A stretch of 64,000 nt of DNA, taken from assembly GCA_020342235.1 (NCBI GenBank), contig CP073214.1, forward strand, positions 186,001 to 250,000. Reading direction: 5' to 3'. Of the stretch, positions 21,198-31,038 are shown piece after piece. The position numbers and the translations under genes were made by a program. The notes beneath the pieces were generated by a model. The model made no database searches, was not told the origin of the DNA, and was given only the letters and a program-made list of their open reading frames with translations. Each line of letters starts with the position of its first letter. Positions within the stretch are counted from its first letter, which is position 1. The DNA comes from Saccharomycopsis phalli (Eukaryota > Ascomycota > Saccharomycetes > Ascoideales > Saccharomycopsidaceae).

Positions 21198-22289
21198 TTA
21201 ATCGACTTCATTGATGTATTGCACGATAACATCTACTTTACTCTCCATATGCTTCAAGCATTTTAAGAATTTGATTCTCGAGTCATTGATTTCACTTTTC
21301 GATTTGACACCAGTTGCATTCACTATTGGCGGCTTGATCGCACACCGGTATAATTTCTGGTGAATAGAATTGGCAAACTTTAAAAGGTGATATTCTGACT
21401 TTACTACATCAGGAAAGGAGATTATCGCACTCTGTAATTTCGAATATGGCACGGAAATTTTAAGGCAAATATTCTTTAAGATATTCTGCGCCTCAATTTG
21501 GCTTAACTGATCGATATCATTGAGTTCAAGTTCTTTATACTTAGGTTTTCCTGAGATACCAAGCGCTGCTAGCTGCAGAACATTGTTAATTGATATAGGC
21601 TTGACTGTTTTTGATTCGACAACTTTGTTGCGTAGCTCAATGTCCTTTAAATTTTGCTCCTTCTCTATTAATTTTTGCTTGAGGTGAAGTATTTCGTCGC
21701 GTAGCAGATCCACTGAACTCCCACTTGACAGATTACTGGCAGAAACAGTATTCAATATATGCGATCTATTAGATGTGACAGTGCTGGTTGATAAATCATC
21801 CAAGAGGTTAGGTTCGTTCAGTGTTTGCTCTTTTATTTCGTCTCTGCTCTGCTGGAGGTGAAAAGATACATTTCGCTTCTTCTTACTCTCATCCAATTTC
21901 AGGCTGTCTTCCTTCTTCATAATTCCTTCTGGGGCAGATCCACCCTTATTTAATATTGGCGTTGACTGGGAAATTGGAAATGGGGTCCGTTTAGCGTTGG
22001 ACTTTTTGATATTTACCACAGGCTTTCTAATGGAAGGAGAAAGCTCACTGTTATTTACCAAAGAGTTGTCGGTCTCATCGGCTATAGTATTGGCCTTGGT
22101 ACCTGGGTCTTTTGAATCCATGCTTTTCAGTTCATCCCAGTTGTCTAGTATCTTCCCTCCAGCAACGAATGATTGATCACCAAAACTCCTGGTGCTGGCA
22201 ATGTTTGTATCTACTTCTGACTCATCATTAGATAGATATTTATAGGATTCTGATACCTCTGAATTCTGAATCAGATCAGTATAGGACAT
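21198..22289 (-). CDS. Unidentified coiled-coil protein (363 aa)
   Basis: The ATG at 22289 gives 363 residues; the frame extends three codons further without an ATG. Residues 1-190 are Ser/Asn/Asp-rich and look disordered. A short coiled coil follows (about 192-222, LRDEILHLKQKLIEKEQNL). The C-terminal ~140 residues look like a compact helical domain (ELNDIDQLSQIEAQNILKN, then LKFANSIHQKLYRCAIKPP, ending MESKVDVIVQYINEVD). I do not recognise the family. The layout (disordered head, coiled coil, small helical tail) resembles cytoskeletal or spindle-pole adaptors, but that is only an impression. It abuts SQS1 stop-to-stop. A direct repeat (22369-22401) lies between it and PRP18. Confidence 0.7.
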   Translation of the reverse strand: MSYTDLIQNSEVSESYKYLSNDESEVDTNIASTRSFGDQSFVAGGKILDNWDELKSMDSKDPGTKANTIADETDNSLVNNSELSPSIRKPVVNIKKSNAKRTPFPISQSTPILNKGGSAPEGIMKKEDSLKLDESKKKRNVSFHLQQSRDEIKEQTLNEPNLLDDLSTSTVTSNRSHILNTVSASNLSSGSSVDLLRDEILHLKQKLIEKEQNLKDIELRNKVVESKTVKPISINNVLQLAALGISGKPKYKELELNDIDQLSQIEAQNILKNICLKISVPYSKLQSAIISFPDVVKSEYHLLKFANSIHQKLYRCAIKPPIVNATGVKSKSEINDSRIKFLKCLKHMESKVDVIVQYINEVD

Positions 22290-22368
22290 AATTAGCAACT
22301 AGATAGCAAAGTGTAAAGGTAATTATGTGCGTGCAATTTGGCGTTTGTTTATCCAAAATTTTCTCAAA

Positions 22369-22401
22369 CACCAACTCTGCGGACCTGCACCAACTCTGCG
22401 G
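22369..22401. repeat. Two-copy 19-bp direct repeat
   Basis: CACCAACTCTGCGG occurs at 22369-22382 and again at 22388-22401. It lies just past the PRP18 stop and upstream of the coiled-coil gene, so it could belong to that promoter. Confidence 0.7.
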
Positions 22402-22409
22402 GTCAGTTA

Positions 22410-23162
22410 TCACGAAGATTCACAAAAGGTAACCAATCTCTTGATGGCAGTCATCCAATTTCTTGTTTTATTGTCAATCATTATGTTAGCAACCTGGCGG
22501 ACTCCGCTGATTTTATGCGAGGCGCTTCGTTCATGGATACCAACTCCCACTAGACCAATAGGCCAAGCGATTGTACCCACACTTAGTTTGAGGTACGCCT
22601 CGTTTGCATCCTTATACTTCTTCTGCTGGACGTAATGAAGTATTGTAGATAAGGATATTAGCATCTCGTCCGATAATGTATGCTTTCGAAGCTGCAAGAG
22701 CAAAGGTACAAGATGTAGCTTAGTCTCCAAAACAATTGTTGGATCAGCAACATTGGAGTCTTCCCATTGCAACAATAAGAGCTTTACATATGCTCGATCT
22801 TTGGTTGCTAATGTACTTTTGTCGCCCTTTATATGCTCCACCCCAATCTCTGTTCCCACGCTTGCTTCTTTCTCCTCCTGAAGCCTTTTCATTTCGATAA
22901 AACGATCAATTTGGGTCTGGTCCTCTTTTTCAGCTGTGCTGTCGGGAGTCTTGTTGTTCTTTAAGTCGTGGTTATATTCAATCAGTTCAATGGACATGGC
23001 TGTAGTTTCTATGCCGGCGTCATCGGTCGGATCGCTGTGATTATTGTTGTAAGATTCAGGCAACTGACTCGGCCTCTGCCTTTTTGAGTCAGGCCTCTTC
23101 TTTTGTTGACGACTATTCCGTTTCTTTGATATTTCATTGCCTAGAAACGACTCAAGGTCCAT
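22410..23162 (-). CDS. PRP18: Pre-mRNA splicing factor Prp18
   Basis: The protein has 250 residues, matching the 251 of S. cerevisiae. The N-terminal half is basic then acidic and poorly conserved. The C-terminal half is the five-helix Prp18 domain, with the invariant loop region YLKLSVGTIAWPIGLVGVGI and the closing helix RNWMTAIKRLVTFCE. Prp18 acts with Slu7 in the second catalytic step of splicing and stabilises exon-U5 contacts; it matters most when the branch point is far from the 3' splice site. Introns in this window have very short branch-to-acceptor distances, where dependence on Prp18 would be expected to be low. Identification is firm. Confidence 0.94.
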   Translation of the reverse strand: MDLESFLGNEISKKRNSRQQKKRPDSKRQRPSQLPESYNNNHSDPTDDAGIETTAMSIELIEYNHDLKNNKTPDSTAEKEDQTQIDRFIEMKRLQEEKEASVGTEIGVEHIKGDKSTLATKDRAYVKLLLLQWEDSNVADPTIVLETKLHLVPLLLQLRKHTLSDEMLISLSTILHYVQQKKYKDANEAYLKLSVGTIAWPIGLVGVGIHERSASHKISGVRQVANIMIDNKTRNWMTAIKRLVTFCESS

Positions 23163-23264
23163 CCTTTAACGTGTTTAATTTTTCACAACCTACATGCAAG
23201 TACTTTACTTACCAGTTACTACACAGGATTGGTACTCACTACAAGGATATTGAATCAATCTATT

Positions 23265-24161
23265 TCACCAGTTATAAAAGGACTTTTTGTTCTCCTCACC
23301 GAGCTTAGAGATCAATGCGACATCCTCGCTGTCAAGCTCGAAGGAAAAAATGTCCTTGGACTGTTGTAATCTTTCCTTCTTACCGGAGGTGGTGATTGGA
23401 ATAACCCCAGTCTGCGTGACCCATCTCAATAATATTTGCGCCTCGGTTTTATTATACTTTTTAGAAAGCTCCAGGAGCTTTTCTGTTAAAGTGTTGGATT
23501 CCTTGGCTAATGTGATTGGTGCCAATGGCGCATAAGCCGAGAGCTGAATATTATGTGCCTTACAAAAATCGTACACGCCTGGAGTCTTGTTTTGGCACAT
23601 GGCATGATACTCTATTTGTAAGTTCATTGGCTTGATCTTCGCCGACTTTACAATCTTCGCAAGATCATCAGTGGAAAAGTTGGACACACCAATAGCCTTG
23701 ACTAGTCCTTCCTCATAGGCCTGTTCCAAAAATTGCCATTGCTGCTCAAGAGTGTAGTGGGTCTTTGTGCCAGGATGAAAGTTGGAAGAATGCAACAAGT
23801 ATAAATCCAAGTAGTCGGTTTGCAACTCCTTTAATGACAACTTGATTGATTCATAAGGCGAGTCAGTAAAAGGTTCGATTGTTGGTGCACCTGGGAAATA
23901 TTTGTCGGTGATGAATAATTTACTTCTGTCAACTTTTGAGCCTTGGATTCCCAATCTCAATTCGTGTCGTGTCTTGTATATTTCAGCACTATCAAGTAGC
24001 TCAAACCCCACTTTGATTGCCGACTCAATTGATTCAACCAATTCTGGCAAAATAACATCTGAGCCAGCATTCAAATCTAATTTAGCAACTCTCCAAGTAG
24101 ATCCGCAGCCAAATCCAACTCTTGGAATCACCACTCCATTCGATAACTTTGTATACTCCAT
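23265..24161 (-). CDS. Aldo-keto reductase (AKR3-like, yeast carbonyl reductase)
   Basis: The protein has 298 residues, a usual AKR length. The TIM-barrel tetrad is complete: Asp57 and Tyr62 (LLDSAEIYK), Lys87 (FITDKY) and His124 (LYLLHSSNF). The motif LVKAIGVSNFS and the C-terminal NADPH-site segment (LRWVTQTGVIPITTSGKKERL) are also present. It most resembles the yeast group containing ketopantoyl lactone and conjugated polyketone reductases, which reduce carbonyls with NADPH in the cytosol. The exact substrate cannot be read from sequence, so I give no symbol. The ATG at 24161 opens MEYTKLSNGVVIPRVGFG, the canonical start. Confidence 0.88.
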   Translation of the reverse strand: MEYTKLSNGVVIPRVGFGCGSTWRVAKLDLNAGSDVILPELVESIESAIKVGFELLDSAEIYKTRHELRLGIQGSKVDRSKLFITDKYFPGAPTIEPFTDSPYESIKLSLKELQTDYLDLYLLHSSNFHPGTKTHYTLEQQWQFLEQAYEEGLVKAIGVSNFSTDDLAKIVKSAKIKPMNLQIEYHAMCQNKTPGVYDFCKAHNIQLSAYAPLAPITLAKESNTLTEKLLELSKKYNKTEAQILLRWVTQTGVIPITTSGKKERLQQSKDIFSFELDSEDVALISKLGEENKKSFYNW

Positions 24162-24782
24162 TTGTAGGTTGCTTCTTTACAGTGAAACGCGGCCCGGGTG
24201 TCTTATACTAACTAATGCAAAGATAGGGTATCTTCACGTTGCATAAGCGATCATTAAATTGGGCAAGTTCCATTTACCCATTAGCAGACTGCTATACACA
24301 TTCTAAAGCCATACTATCATATGGCTATATAATAGAAACGGGGTTTATCATAAAATGCAGGCCATTTAATTTCTTTATTTCTGAGGTTGCTCATGTGAAT
24401 AGACTCATGGCGCAGTTCACGCAAATGTATTGACTTTTTAACCTAATATTAGCCCACTATCGATATTCAATATATCCTATTGTTACAGGCCGTATCTAAT
24501 TATCCTTCACTTTCCTTAGCATAGATTATCCCCCTTACAAATAAGGGTACCAGTAATTTAGGTAATGTCACTTATGCATCATTTGTGAGTTTTTTTCCTC
24601 AGTCATTTGGTGACCTCGTTTAAAACATAATCAGAGACTTATTTCTTCACTTAAATAATATTTACTGGATTTTGCTCCGGATTACTGCCTTCTTTCCTTG
24701 AGTAAGCTGATATTGCATCAGATAAATTCAAGTCAACTTTATTACTTTGATTTTAATGATTGTTAATTATTAGGGCTACATC
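24162..24782. other. Intergenic region, divergent promoters of the AKR and ALR1-type genes
   Basis: AT-rich, 621 bp. It contains short poly-T/CT-rich stretches ahead of the transporter gene. No gene or clear motif was identified. Confidence 0.4.
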
Positions 24783-27110
24783 ATGTCATCACCAACTAAC
24801 CCAATCAATAATTCGCGCTCGTTCCTAATACCAAACAAAACGAAGAGCAAGCCAGCAAGAAAGGTGGATGCCGGAAATACTCCTGCTAATAGAATGGTTC
24901 TATTACGTTCTAACAATGTACCACCTCATGGGTTTAGTGTACCTCAAAATTACGGTGCCACCACTAGTCAACTTTCAGAAAGTATGCCTGTTAGCCGACG
25001 GAAGAAAAAGGTCAAAAGAAAATTCAGCATTGGTAATATAAATGGTTCTTCATATTTAGATGACTTGCACTTCCATTCGAATATTTCAGACATTGGTAAC
25101 TTGCTGGAAAGCAACTACGATTTTGATTCTCATCCCAGTTCCTCTGATAACAACTCCGACGATTCCTCTCTTGATGATGTTTGCTTGCCTATAAATGATT
25201 CAAGCTCTGCAATCAAAAATTGGCCGGATCTTTCTGTACTTCAAGAGTTCTACGAAGAAGAATCAAAAGAGGCATTGCTTCTCACAGAGGCCGACAAGCA
25301 AAACATGCCTTCCAGCTATTCAACTACCGAAGACTTCGTTGAAGGTCAACCGGAACAGTCGGTAGTATTCCAGTATCCACTAATTAGTAAGATTGACTCG
25401 CCTTTTGCTCCTACCAATTTGACTGCTAAGAAAGTCAATGAAGCTTCCATTAAAGGAAGACTACGGCCACCTAAGTTCAGTCCATGGGATAAATCGAACG
25501 GAAAGAACTTGAAGAATTATCTTCCTAATGATTTCCCACAAGATACCGAGAAGAAATTCGAGCAATTCAGATACACATATTTCAGACCGAGTTTGGAGGC
25601 CACAATCCACGCTCCCACTATTTCTGGTTTACTTCAAGATAACCAAAGTTTCGCCGATTTATTTGTGGTGTCACAATACTCAAAACCTAAATTTCCCCCT
25701 TCTATAATTAAACAAAAGAGTCGGATAAATATTCCTGAGTCGACTGGAACTTCAACTTCATCAAACCAGCGCGATGGTTCTGCAACACCTAAAAGTGCGG
25801 GCAATAATCCTCCATCAAATTTGCCGGAGGAGCCTGTTCCCTTTTGGTTGGACGTATTAGACCCAACAGAAGAGGAAATGAAAGTATTGAGTAAAGCATT
25901 TGGAATTCACCCTTTGACTACAGAAGATATATTCTTGAATGAGGCAAGAGAAAAAGTAGAATTGTTCAAGGATTACTACTTTGTTTGTTTTAGATCGTTT
26001 GATATTGTTCAAGAAAGGTTAAAGCGAAAAGCATTAAGTGAGAAATTGTCAAATTTAGAGAGCAGTAAGTTAGAGGAATTACAGAAAAACGGCAGATTTG
26101 GTAGTAGTCTCAGAAAGATCGTTGATAAGGTCTTCAATAATAAACATGACGGATATGAATATAGTGCAATTGAGAATGGCCAATACAAGAGAGGAGATAG
26201 CAGCATAATCACAAAAAGACGAAAAGTTGGAAAGTATAGAGAATTGGAGCCTTTAAACTTCTATATCGTCGTGTTTCATCATGGTGTCCTTACATTCCAT
26301 TTTTCCCCGACGCCTCATCCGGTAACTGTTCGAAGAAGAGCTCGGTTATTGAAGGATTATTTGACAGTTTCTTCTGACTGGATTGCATATGCGTTAATTG
26401 ACGATATAACCGATGCTTTTGGGCCTATGATTGAAACCATAGAAGAAGAAGTGTACTCTTTTGAAGACGCAATCCTAAAGTTGCATTCTGGTGGAGGCTC
26501 TGATAGTGAGAATTCTGACTCCGAAAACGACTTTTACTACCACTCTGACCGAAAAAGTATTACGTCAAATACCAGTACAGTATCAAGCTCATCATATTTA
26601 TCTACATCGTCTGCCGAATGGCAAAGAAAAGGGGATATGTTGCGGCGAATTGGAGAGTGCAGAAAGCGAATAATGACATTGTTGAGATTGCTTGGCTCAA
26701 AAGCAGATGTTATTAAAGGATTAGCTAAACGATGCAATGAGAACTTTGATGTTGCACCACGATCAGAAATCGGAATGTATTTAGGTGATATTCAGGATCA
26801 TATTATTACTATGGTTCAGTCGCTAAACCACTACGAAAAGTTGCTTGCTAGATCACATTCTAATTATTTGGCACAAATCAATATTGATATGACGAAAGTC
26901 AATAATGACATGAATGATGTTCTAGGAAAAATCACGATTTTAGGAACCATAGTTTTACCGATGAATGTAATCACCGGGCTCTGGGGAATGAATGTGTTAG
27001 TACCAGGACAAGATGTTGAAGGCTTGACTTGGTTTTTTTCAATACTTGGAACTATGCTACTTTTTGCGATAGCAAGTTACTTCATCACTCTGAAGGTATA
27101 TAATTTTTAA
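24783..27110 (+). CDS. ALR1: CorA-family plasma-membrane Mg2+ transporter (Alr1/Alr2 type)
   Basis: The protein has 775 residues. A long Ser/Asn-rich cytosolic N-terminus (about 1-340) precedes the CorA domain, which begins near FWLDVLDPTEEEMKVLSKAFGIH. Two C-terminal membrane helices flank the signature GMN (735-737, in GLWGMNVLVPG); the protein ends ASYFITLKVYNF. Members form pentameric channels for Mg2+ uptake at the plasma membrane. A Ser/Asp/Tyr-rich insert (about 560-610) sits in the cytosolic domain. S. cerevisiae has paralogues ALR1, ALR2 and MNR2; the N-terminal layout and length favour an Alr1/Alr2 type over the vacuolar Mnr2, but this is not decisive. ATG at 24783. Confidence 0.88.
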   Translation: MSSPTNPINNSRSFLIPNKTKSKPARKVDAGNTPANRMVLLRSNNVPPHGFSVPQNYGATTSQLSESMPVSRRKKKVKRKFSIGNINGSSYLDDLHFHSNISDIGNLLESNYDFDSHPSSSDNNSDDSSLDDVCLPINDSSSAIKNWPDLSVLQEFYEEESKEALLLTEADKQNMPSSYSTTEDFVEGQPEQSVVFQYPLISKIDSPFAPTNLTAKKVNEASIKGRLRPPKFSPWDKSNGKNLKNYLPNDFPQDTEKKFEQFRYTYFRPSLEATIHAPTISGLLQDNQSFADLFVVSQYSKPKFPPSIIKQKSRINIPESTGTSTSSNQRDGSATPKSAGNNPPSNLPEEPVPFWLDVLDPTEEEMKVLSKAFGIHPLTTEDIFLNEAREKVELFKDYYFVCFRSFDIVQERLKRKALSEKLSNLESSKLEELQKNGRFGSSLRKIVDKVFNNKHDGYEYSAIENGQYKRGDSSIITKRRKVGKYRELEPLNFYIVVFHHGVLTFHFSPTPHPVTVRRRARLLKDYLTVSSDWIAYALIDDITDAFGPMIETIEEEVYSFEDAILKLHSGGGSDSENSDSENDFYYHSDRKSITSNTSTVSSSSYLSTSSAEWQRKGDMLRRIGECRKRIMTLLRLLGSKADVIKGLAKRCNENFDVAPRSEIGMYLGDIQDHIITMVQSLNHYEKLLARSHSNYLAQINIDMTKVNNDMNDVLGKITILGTIVLPMNVITGLWGMNVLVPGQDVEGLTWFFSILGTMLLFAIASYFITLKVYNF

Positions 27111-27779
27111 TCAAGTATTTATATTCAGTAATAGCCCAACCATCTCCTATATTATTGGTGTAGAATTTGTCATGCAGCACGAAACGGCACAACGGAGGCC
27201 GGAAAACATAATGTAAGGCGGAAAATCCAGGACAAAGGATGAGGAGATCTAGTAAAATAAAATAAAATTAGTAGTTGTCTGATAGCAAATAAAATATGGA
27301 ATTTCTTTTTAAGTAGATTTTACGCTATTTTTACTTTAAACTTTTAGCTGAATTAGTAAAGGATTTTCGATATCGCCAACAAGGGAAATGCGCCATAAAA
27401 CGTCAGCCCGCATGGGAATTGAAAATGTGTCTTTTTTAAAGTTAAGTAATCTAACCTCATCAAACATAGAACCATAATACTAGCAAGTAAAATATTCGAG
27501 GCGGCTTCATAGATTCGCATTTCGAATCTATCCACTAAGTTGAAACCGTATGCAATAAAATATTGACTGTTGGAAAATTTTTTGATTGGACTGTTCTTAT
27601 GATTAACAGAGGGACCAAGAAAAAAGCGTTTTTCATGTGAGTAGCAGATTTAAAGTCTAATCCCTACGCGAATCAAGGAGGATTACATAAGTCCATATTC
27701 TTTCTGATACTAACCGTCCAGTAAAACTGGAAATCAAAGGTATTCGAGATATTATTAGTTTGGTTTGTGCCTCACGATT
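27111..27779. other. Intergenic region between the ALR1-type gene and KAR9
   Basis: 669 bp, AT-rich, with no gene seen. It contains the 3' flank of the transporter and the KAR9 promoter; no strong motif was recognised. Confidence 0.4.
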
Positions 27780-30700
27780 ATGTCAACGGAGCAAGTGTAT
27801 CTGTATAACGGCATGTATCAGCCACAATCTGATATGGATTCAACCAACCAAATTCACGACAAACTCCTGACATTTACGTCCAATACAGCGAACAGCAATT
27901 TAAATGAATATTATGATGTGACATCTCGCCAGACATCTGTTTATACGGGAACCAATAACTACGACACGAACCTGTTGCCGGTGGAAGACTTCCAACTTGA
28001 CTCACTTCTTCTCTCCGATATTCTTAAAACGTGTCCCAGCTTCTCTTTCTTTGATGAACTTATCAATATTAAGTCAATAGAGCAAGCACAGACATTGTTA
28101 CACTATGACTTATTGAAGATCAATAATTCCATCCTCGAAATATCTTCCTATCTCAACGAGCTCATTGCTTTGTTGCAAAACTTAGACACAATCACGAGTA
28201 ATAACTCGCCGCTAAATAATTACTACGACAATATCGAGTGGATCTTTGAAGGCCGGACGGAGATTTCCAAAATAGTCAAGAACGTTGATGGTATTGATTC
28301 TATTATATCGCAACTCCTCCATATCATCGAGAGTAGATTGGATCAGACGACCGACGACATACTGTTCTTTGATTACAATCAAGAGCCGGCAATTCAGAGT
28401 CATCATACCAATGAAAAGAAGCGAATGGAGTATTTGCACTTGTTAGGCAATTTTGATGAGATTAGTGACTTATCATTACAGGTAAAGAAATACATGATCG
28501 TCTACAAAAAAAGATTGGACATTGCTATTCAATATGAGGAACTATATCACCAGATACTTGACTCAGTTAATGATGAGATTGAAAATTGTCTCAAGGAGTC
28601 ATTCAAACTACATGAGTTGAGATTCATGCTCATGAACAAGCCTGTGGAAAGATTTGGAATTCAGCATATCTATAGTCGATTAATGAAAATTATGAACGGG
28701 ATACAGGAACAACAGAAGGGCACAGAGAAAATTGACAAGAGCAGTATATTACCCAAACTTGATGACTCAGAAGATGAGCTATATGATCAACTCTTAATCA
28801 TAAAAGGCAATGTGGACCCAATAAAAACCAGTGTCGAGTATATCAAACCGCAAATTATTGATTATTCTAGGCGAGAAGAAATTGCAGAATATTATGCCAG
28901 CTCGATTGAACGAATGAATATAAAATATGACAGCATAGAGGAGAAATTTGCATTTCTAATGAATGATCTAGACGACGTGCGATTCGAATTGGTAGAGAAG
29001 CGTTGGGATGAGATATTCAAGTACATTATCAACCAGGTTATACTATTGACGGAGCGAGTAGATCAGGTACTAATTGATAAAGGATTGATATCAAGTGGCC
29101 GCTTCCGCATAGAAGAAAAGACTAGTATTCCAATAGAGGTGGAGGAAGACTTGAAATTAGCCAATGGTATAATAAAAGTGATGCAGACAAGTATGGAAGT
29201 TAAGTTGGTTCAAAGTAATCAGTTAATTAGTTACTTTGAATTCAAGGCTTTGAAGCCATGGAGTGAGTTGGTTACCAAGTTCCCAGCTAGTTTAATCAAT
29301 GATTTGTTTCTGGTTGGTTCTGACAGAGATTCTTTGAGAGATATTAATACGAGTGTTGGCAGTGCTGTTTCAGAAGAGCTTTCAAAGAGCAAAACTTTAA
29401 GATTGAGTGTTAGAAAAGTAGAACCAGAACCGGAAGAGGCATTAATTAAAAATCTGGCAAGCCCTGCTGCGTCATTTATGTTAACTGACTCAACGGAATT
29501 TCAAGCTAGACCATTTGGATTAAGCAGAAGTAGTACTTTGAATCAGATTAGTCAATTTGCTAGCCCGGATTTTGAAGATGGTAGAATTGATGGCCTGTTC
29601 TTGGAGCTGTCCCCGAAAATCAGCCAAGGTAATGGGCTTGGATTAGGAATAACCAGTGATTCGACCGCTGGAGAAAAGCGACATAATAAAAGACGATCCA
29701 TCACTGGGTCTATGTTAATTGGGAAGATGAATATTCAACCAATATTGGTGGAGGGTACAAGCAGCCTGCAAGAGACTCTGGAGAATTTGCCAGCAAACGA
29801 GAAGAATGTTTCATCAAGGCAATTAAAAAATAGCCAATTCAGTGGAATAACCCCTAGAACTGGATTGCATGCTAATCGGGATTTGAAAGTACTTAGTACC
29901 GTGGAAAGTGTACTTGACGAAGATATAACCCGTTATGACGATACCAGCCTTGAAGTGGATAGCCCTCTTAACTACAAGTCTAAGATGATTACACCTCATA
30001 AACGATCATCGATTCCTGTGTCAAAATTCACTTATAGTCCTATGAATCATTCATTTAACAATAGCTCAATGGTGAATAACTATGACAGCAGCTTCGAAGA
30101 TCTGAGTAATATAGAAAATGGTAGATTAGACGCTTTGCAAAGGTTAGAAAATGGAACAGAACGCACAATCGAGGTGAACATACTAGATCAATTGGAAAGT
30201 CTCAGTCTAGATGACCTACAGAATACCTTGAAGGATACAGAGCATAGCAACACTCATAAACTTCAGGCATTCTATAAAAATTCGCCTCGAGGGTCGATAT
30301 CTCGACTCCCAATCGCAAGAAATAGTTTGAAACAAGGCAAGAAGTATAATGTGATTGCCAGCCCTACAACTGGTAGTTTTGGGGAGCATGATCTACATGA
30401 GGCAACTATAGCAGGAAACAAAAGAAAAACGGGTACAGAGACGCCTACAAGGACACATTCCAGAGCAAGCTCCATCGCTAGCAATTCGGGCTCTCACAAA
30501 AGCCCGAAAAGTAGCCTTGTTCCTGTTCCGTTTGGGTCTAGAATTAAAGCACCCGAGGCAAGAGATGAAAGTGGTAATAATTCATTTTCAGATGATAGCA
30601 GCAGCTACACAATAAAAACCATAGATAGAATAAAGAAATTGAGAAAAAGCTCACCGAGTCATACTTCGATGATCCCCAAGAGGAAGTCAAGTTTGGGAAC

Positions 30701-30809
30701 CGCCCCTGTGAAGAATCTGGTAGAAAGCACACCTACATTGAAACGAGAAGCAAGCGGAAGTCGTGTTAGTAGTCGAGCTAAAATTATTGCTAGAAAAGAA
30801 TTTTCCTAG
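27780..30809 (+). CDS. KAR9: Spindle-orientation protein Kar9
   Basis: The ATG at 27780 gives 1009 residues, longer than the 644 of S. cerevisiae Kar9. An N-terminal helical-bundle domain (about 50-490) starts near LLSDILKTCPSFSFFDELINI and matches the Kar9 fold region. The rest is basic, Ser/Thr-Pro-rich and disordered. It contains Bim1/EB1-binding SxIP motifs in basic context: S743-S-I-P746 (RSSIPVSKF) and S963-M-I-P966 (SMIPKRK), plus a related SRLP at 841-844. Kar9 links Bim1 at microtubule plus ends to the myosin Myo2, so that the spindle pole is pulled into the bud. The many S/TP sites fit Cdk control. The extra length lies in the disordered tail. Confidence 0.88.
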   Translation: MSTEQVYLYNGMYQPQSDMDSTNQIHDKLLTFTSNTANSNLNEYYDVTSRQTSVYTGTNNYDTNLLPVEDFQLDSLLLSDILKTCPSFSFFDELINIKSIEQAQTLLHYDLLKINNSILEISSYLNELIALLQNLDTITSNNSPLNNYYDNIEWIFEGRTEISKIVKNVDGIDSIISQLLHIIESRLDQTTDDILFFDYNQEPAIQSHHTNEKKRMEYLHLLGNFDEISDLSLQVKKYMIVYKKRLDIAIQYEELYHQILDSVNDEIENCLKESFKLHELRFMLMNKPVERFGIQHIYSRLMKIMNGIQEQQKGTEKIDKSSILPKLDDSEDELYDQLLIIKGNVDPIKTSVEYIKPQIIDYSRREEIAEYYASSIERMNIKYDSIEEKFAFLMNDLDDVRFELVEKRWDEIFKYIINQVILLTERVDQVLIDKGLISSGRFRIEEKTSIPIEVEEDLKLANGIIKVMQTSMEVKLVQSNQLISYFEFKALKPWSELVTKFPASLINDLFLVGSDRDSLRDINTSVGSAVSEELSKSKTLRLSVRKVEPEPEEALIKNLASPAASFMLTDSTEFQARPFGLSRSSTLNQISQFASPDFEDGRIDGLFLELSPKISQGNGLGLGITSDSTAGEKRHNKRRSITGSMLIGKMNIQPILVEGTSSLQETLENLPANEKNVSSRQLKNSQFSGITPRTGLHANRDLKVLSTVESVLDEDITRYDDTSLEVDSPLNYKSKMITPHKRSSIPVSKFTYSPMNHSFNNSSMVNNYDSSFEDLSNIENGRLDALQRLENGTERTIEVNILDQLESLSLDDLQNTLKDTEHSNTHKLQAFYKNSPRGSISRLPIARNSLKQGKKYNVIASPTTGSFGEHDLHEATIAGNKRKTGTETPTRTHSRASSIASNSGSHKSPKSSLVPVPFGSRIKAPEARDESGNNSFSDDSSSYTIKTIDRIKKLRKSSPSHTSMIPKRKSSLGTAPVKNLVESTPTLKREASGSRVSSRAKIIARKEFS

Positions 30810-30867
30810 AACCCCATATAGATTAGACTTCAATTTGATGACGTGTCCACTTGTAAGCACTTGTGGT

Positions 30868-30990
30868 GTAACCCGGATTGTGAGTAATATTTACGAGGAA
30901 AATTTTTTTTGTGGGACCCCCAATCACCCGGATGTGGCGAATGATTTGCGAGGGAAAATTTTTTCTAAGACCCCCAATCACCCGGATGTC
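30868..30990 (+). promoter_or_regulatory. Tandem ACCCGGAT repeat array upstream of the U1 snRNA gene
   Basis: Two units with a 54-bp period share an identical 21-bp core at 30915-30935 and 30969-30989 (CCCCCAATCACCCGGATGT within it), each preceded by a CGAGG(G)AAAATTTTTT run. A third, diverged ACCCGGATTGT lies one period further up at 30871. The ACCCGG core resembles the Reb1 motif. The array ends about 50 bp before the U1 start, so I read it as the U1 upstream activating element. Which factor binds is inferred. Confidence 0.6.
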
Positions 30991-30998
30991 ATGTATTG

Positions 30999-31007
30999 TA
31001 TAAAAGG
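30999..31007 (+). promoter_or_regulatory. TATA box of the U1 snRNA gene
   Basis: TATAAAAGG, 40 bp upstream of the predicted U1 5' end at 31039, as expected for a pol II snRNA gene in yeast. Confidence 0.7.
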
Positions 31008-31038
31008 TTGTGACAAAACGATCTATAATTTTTTTTTC

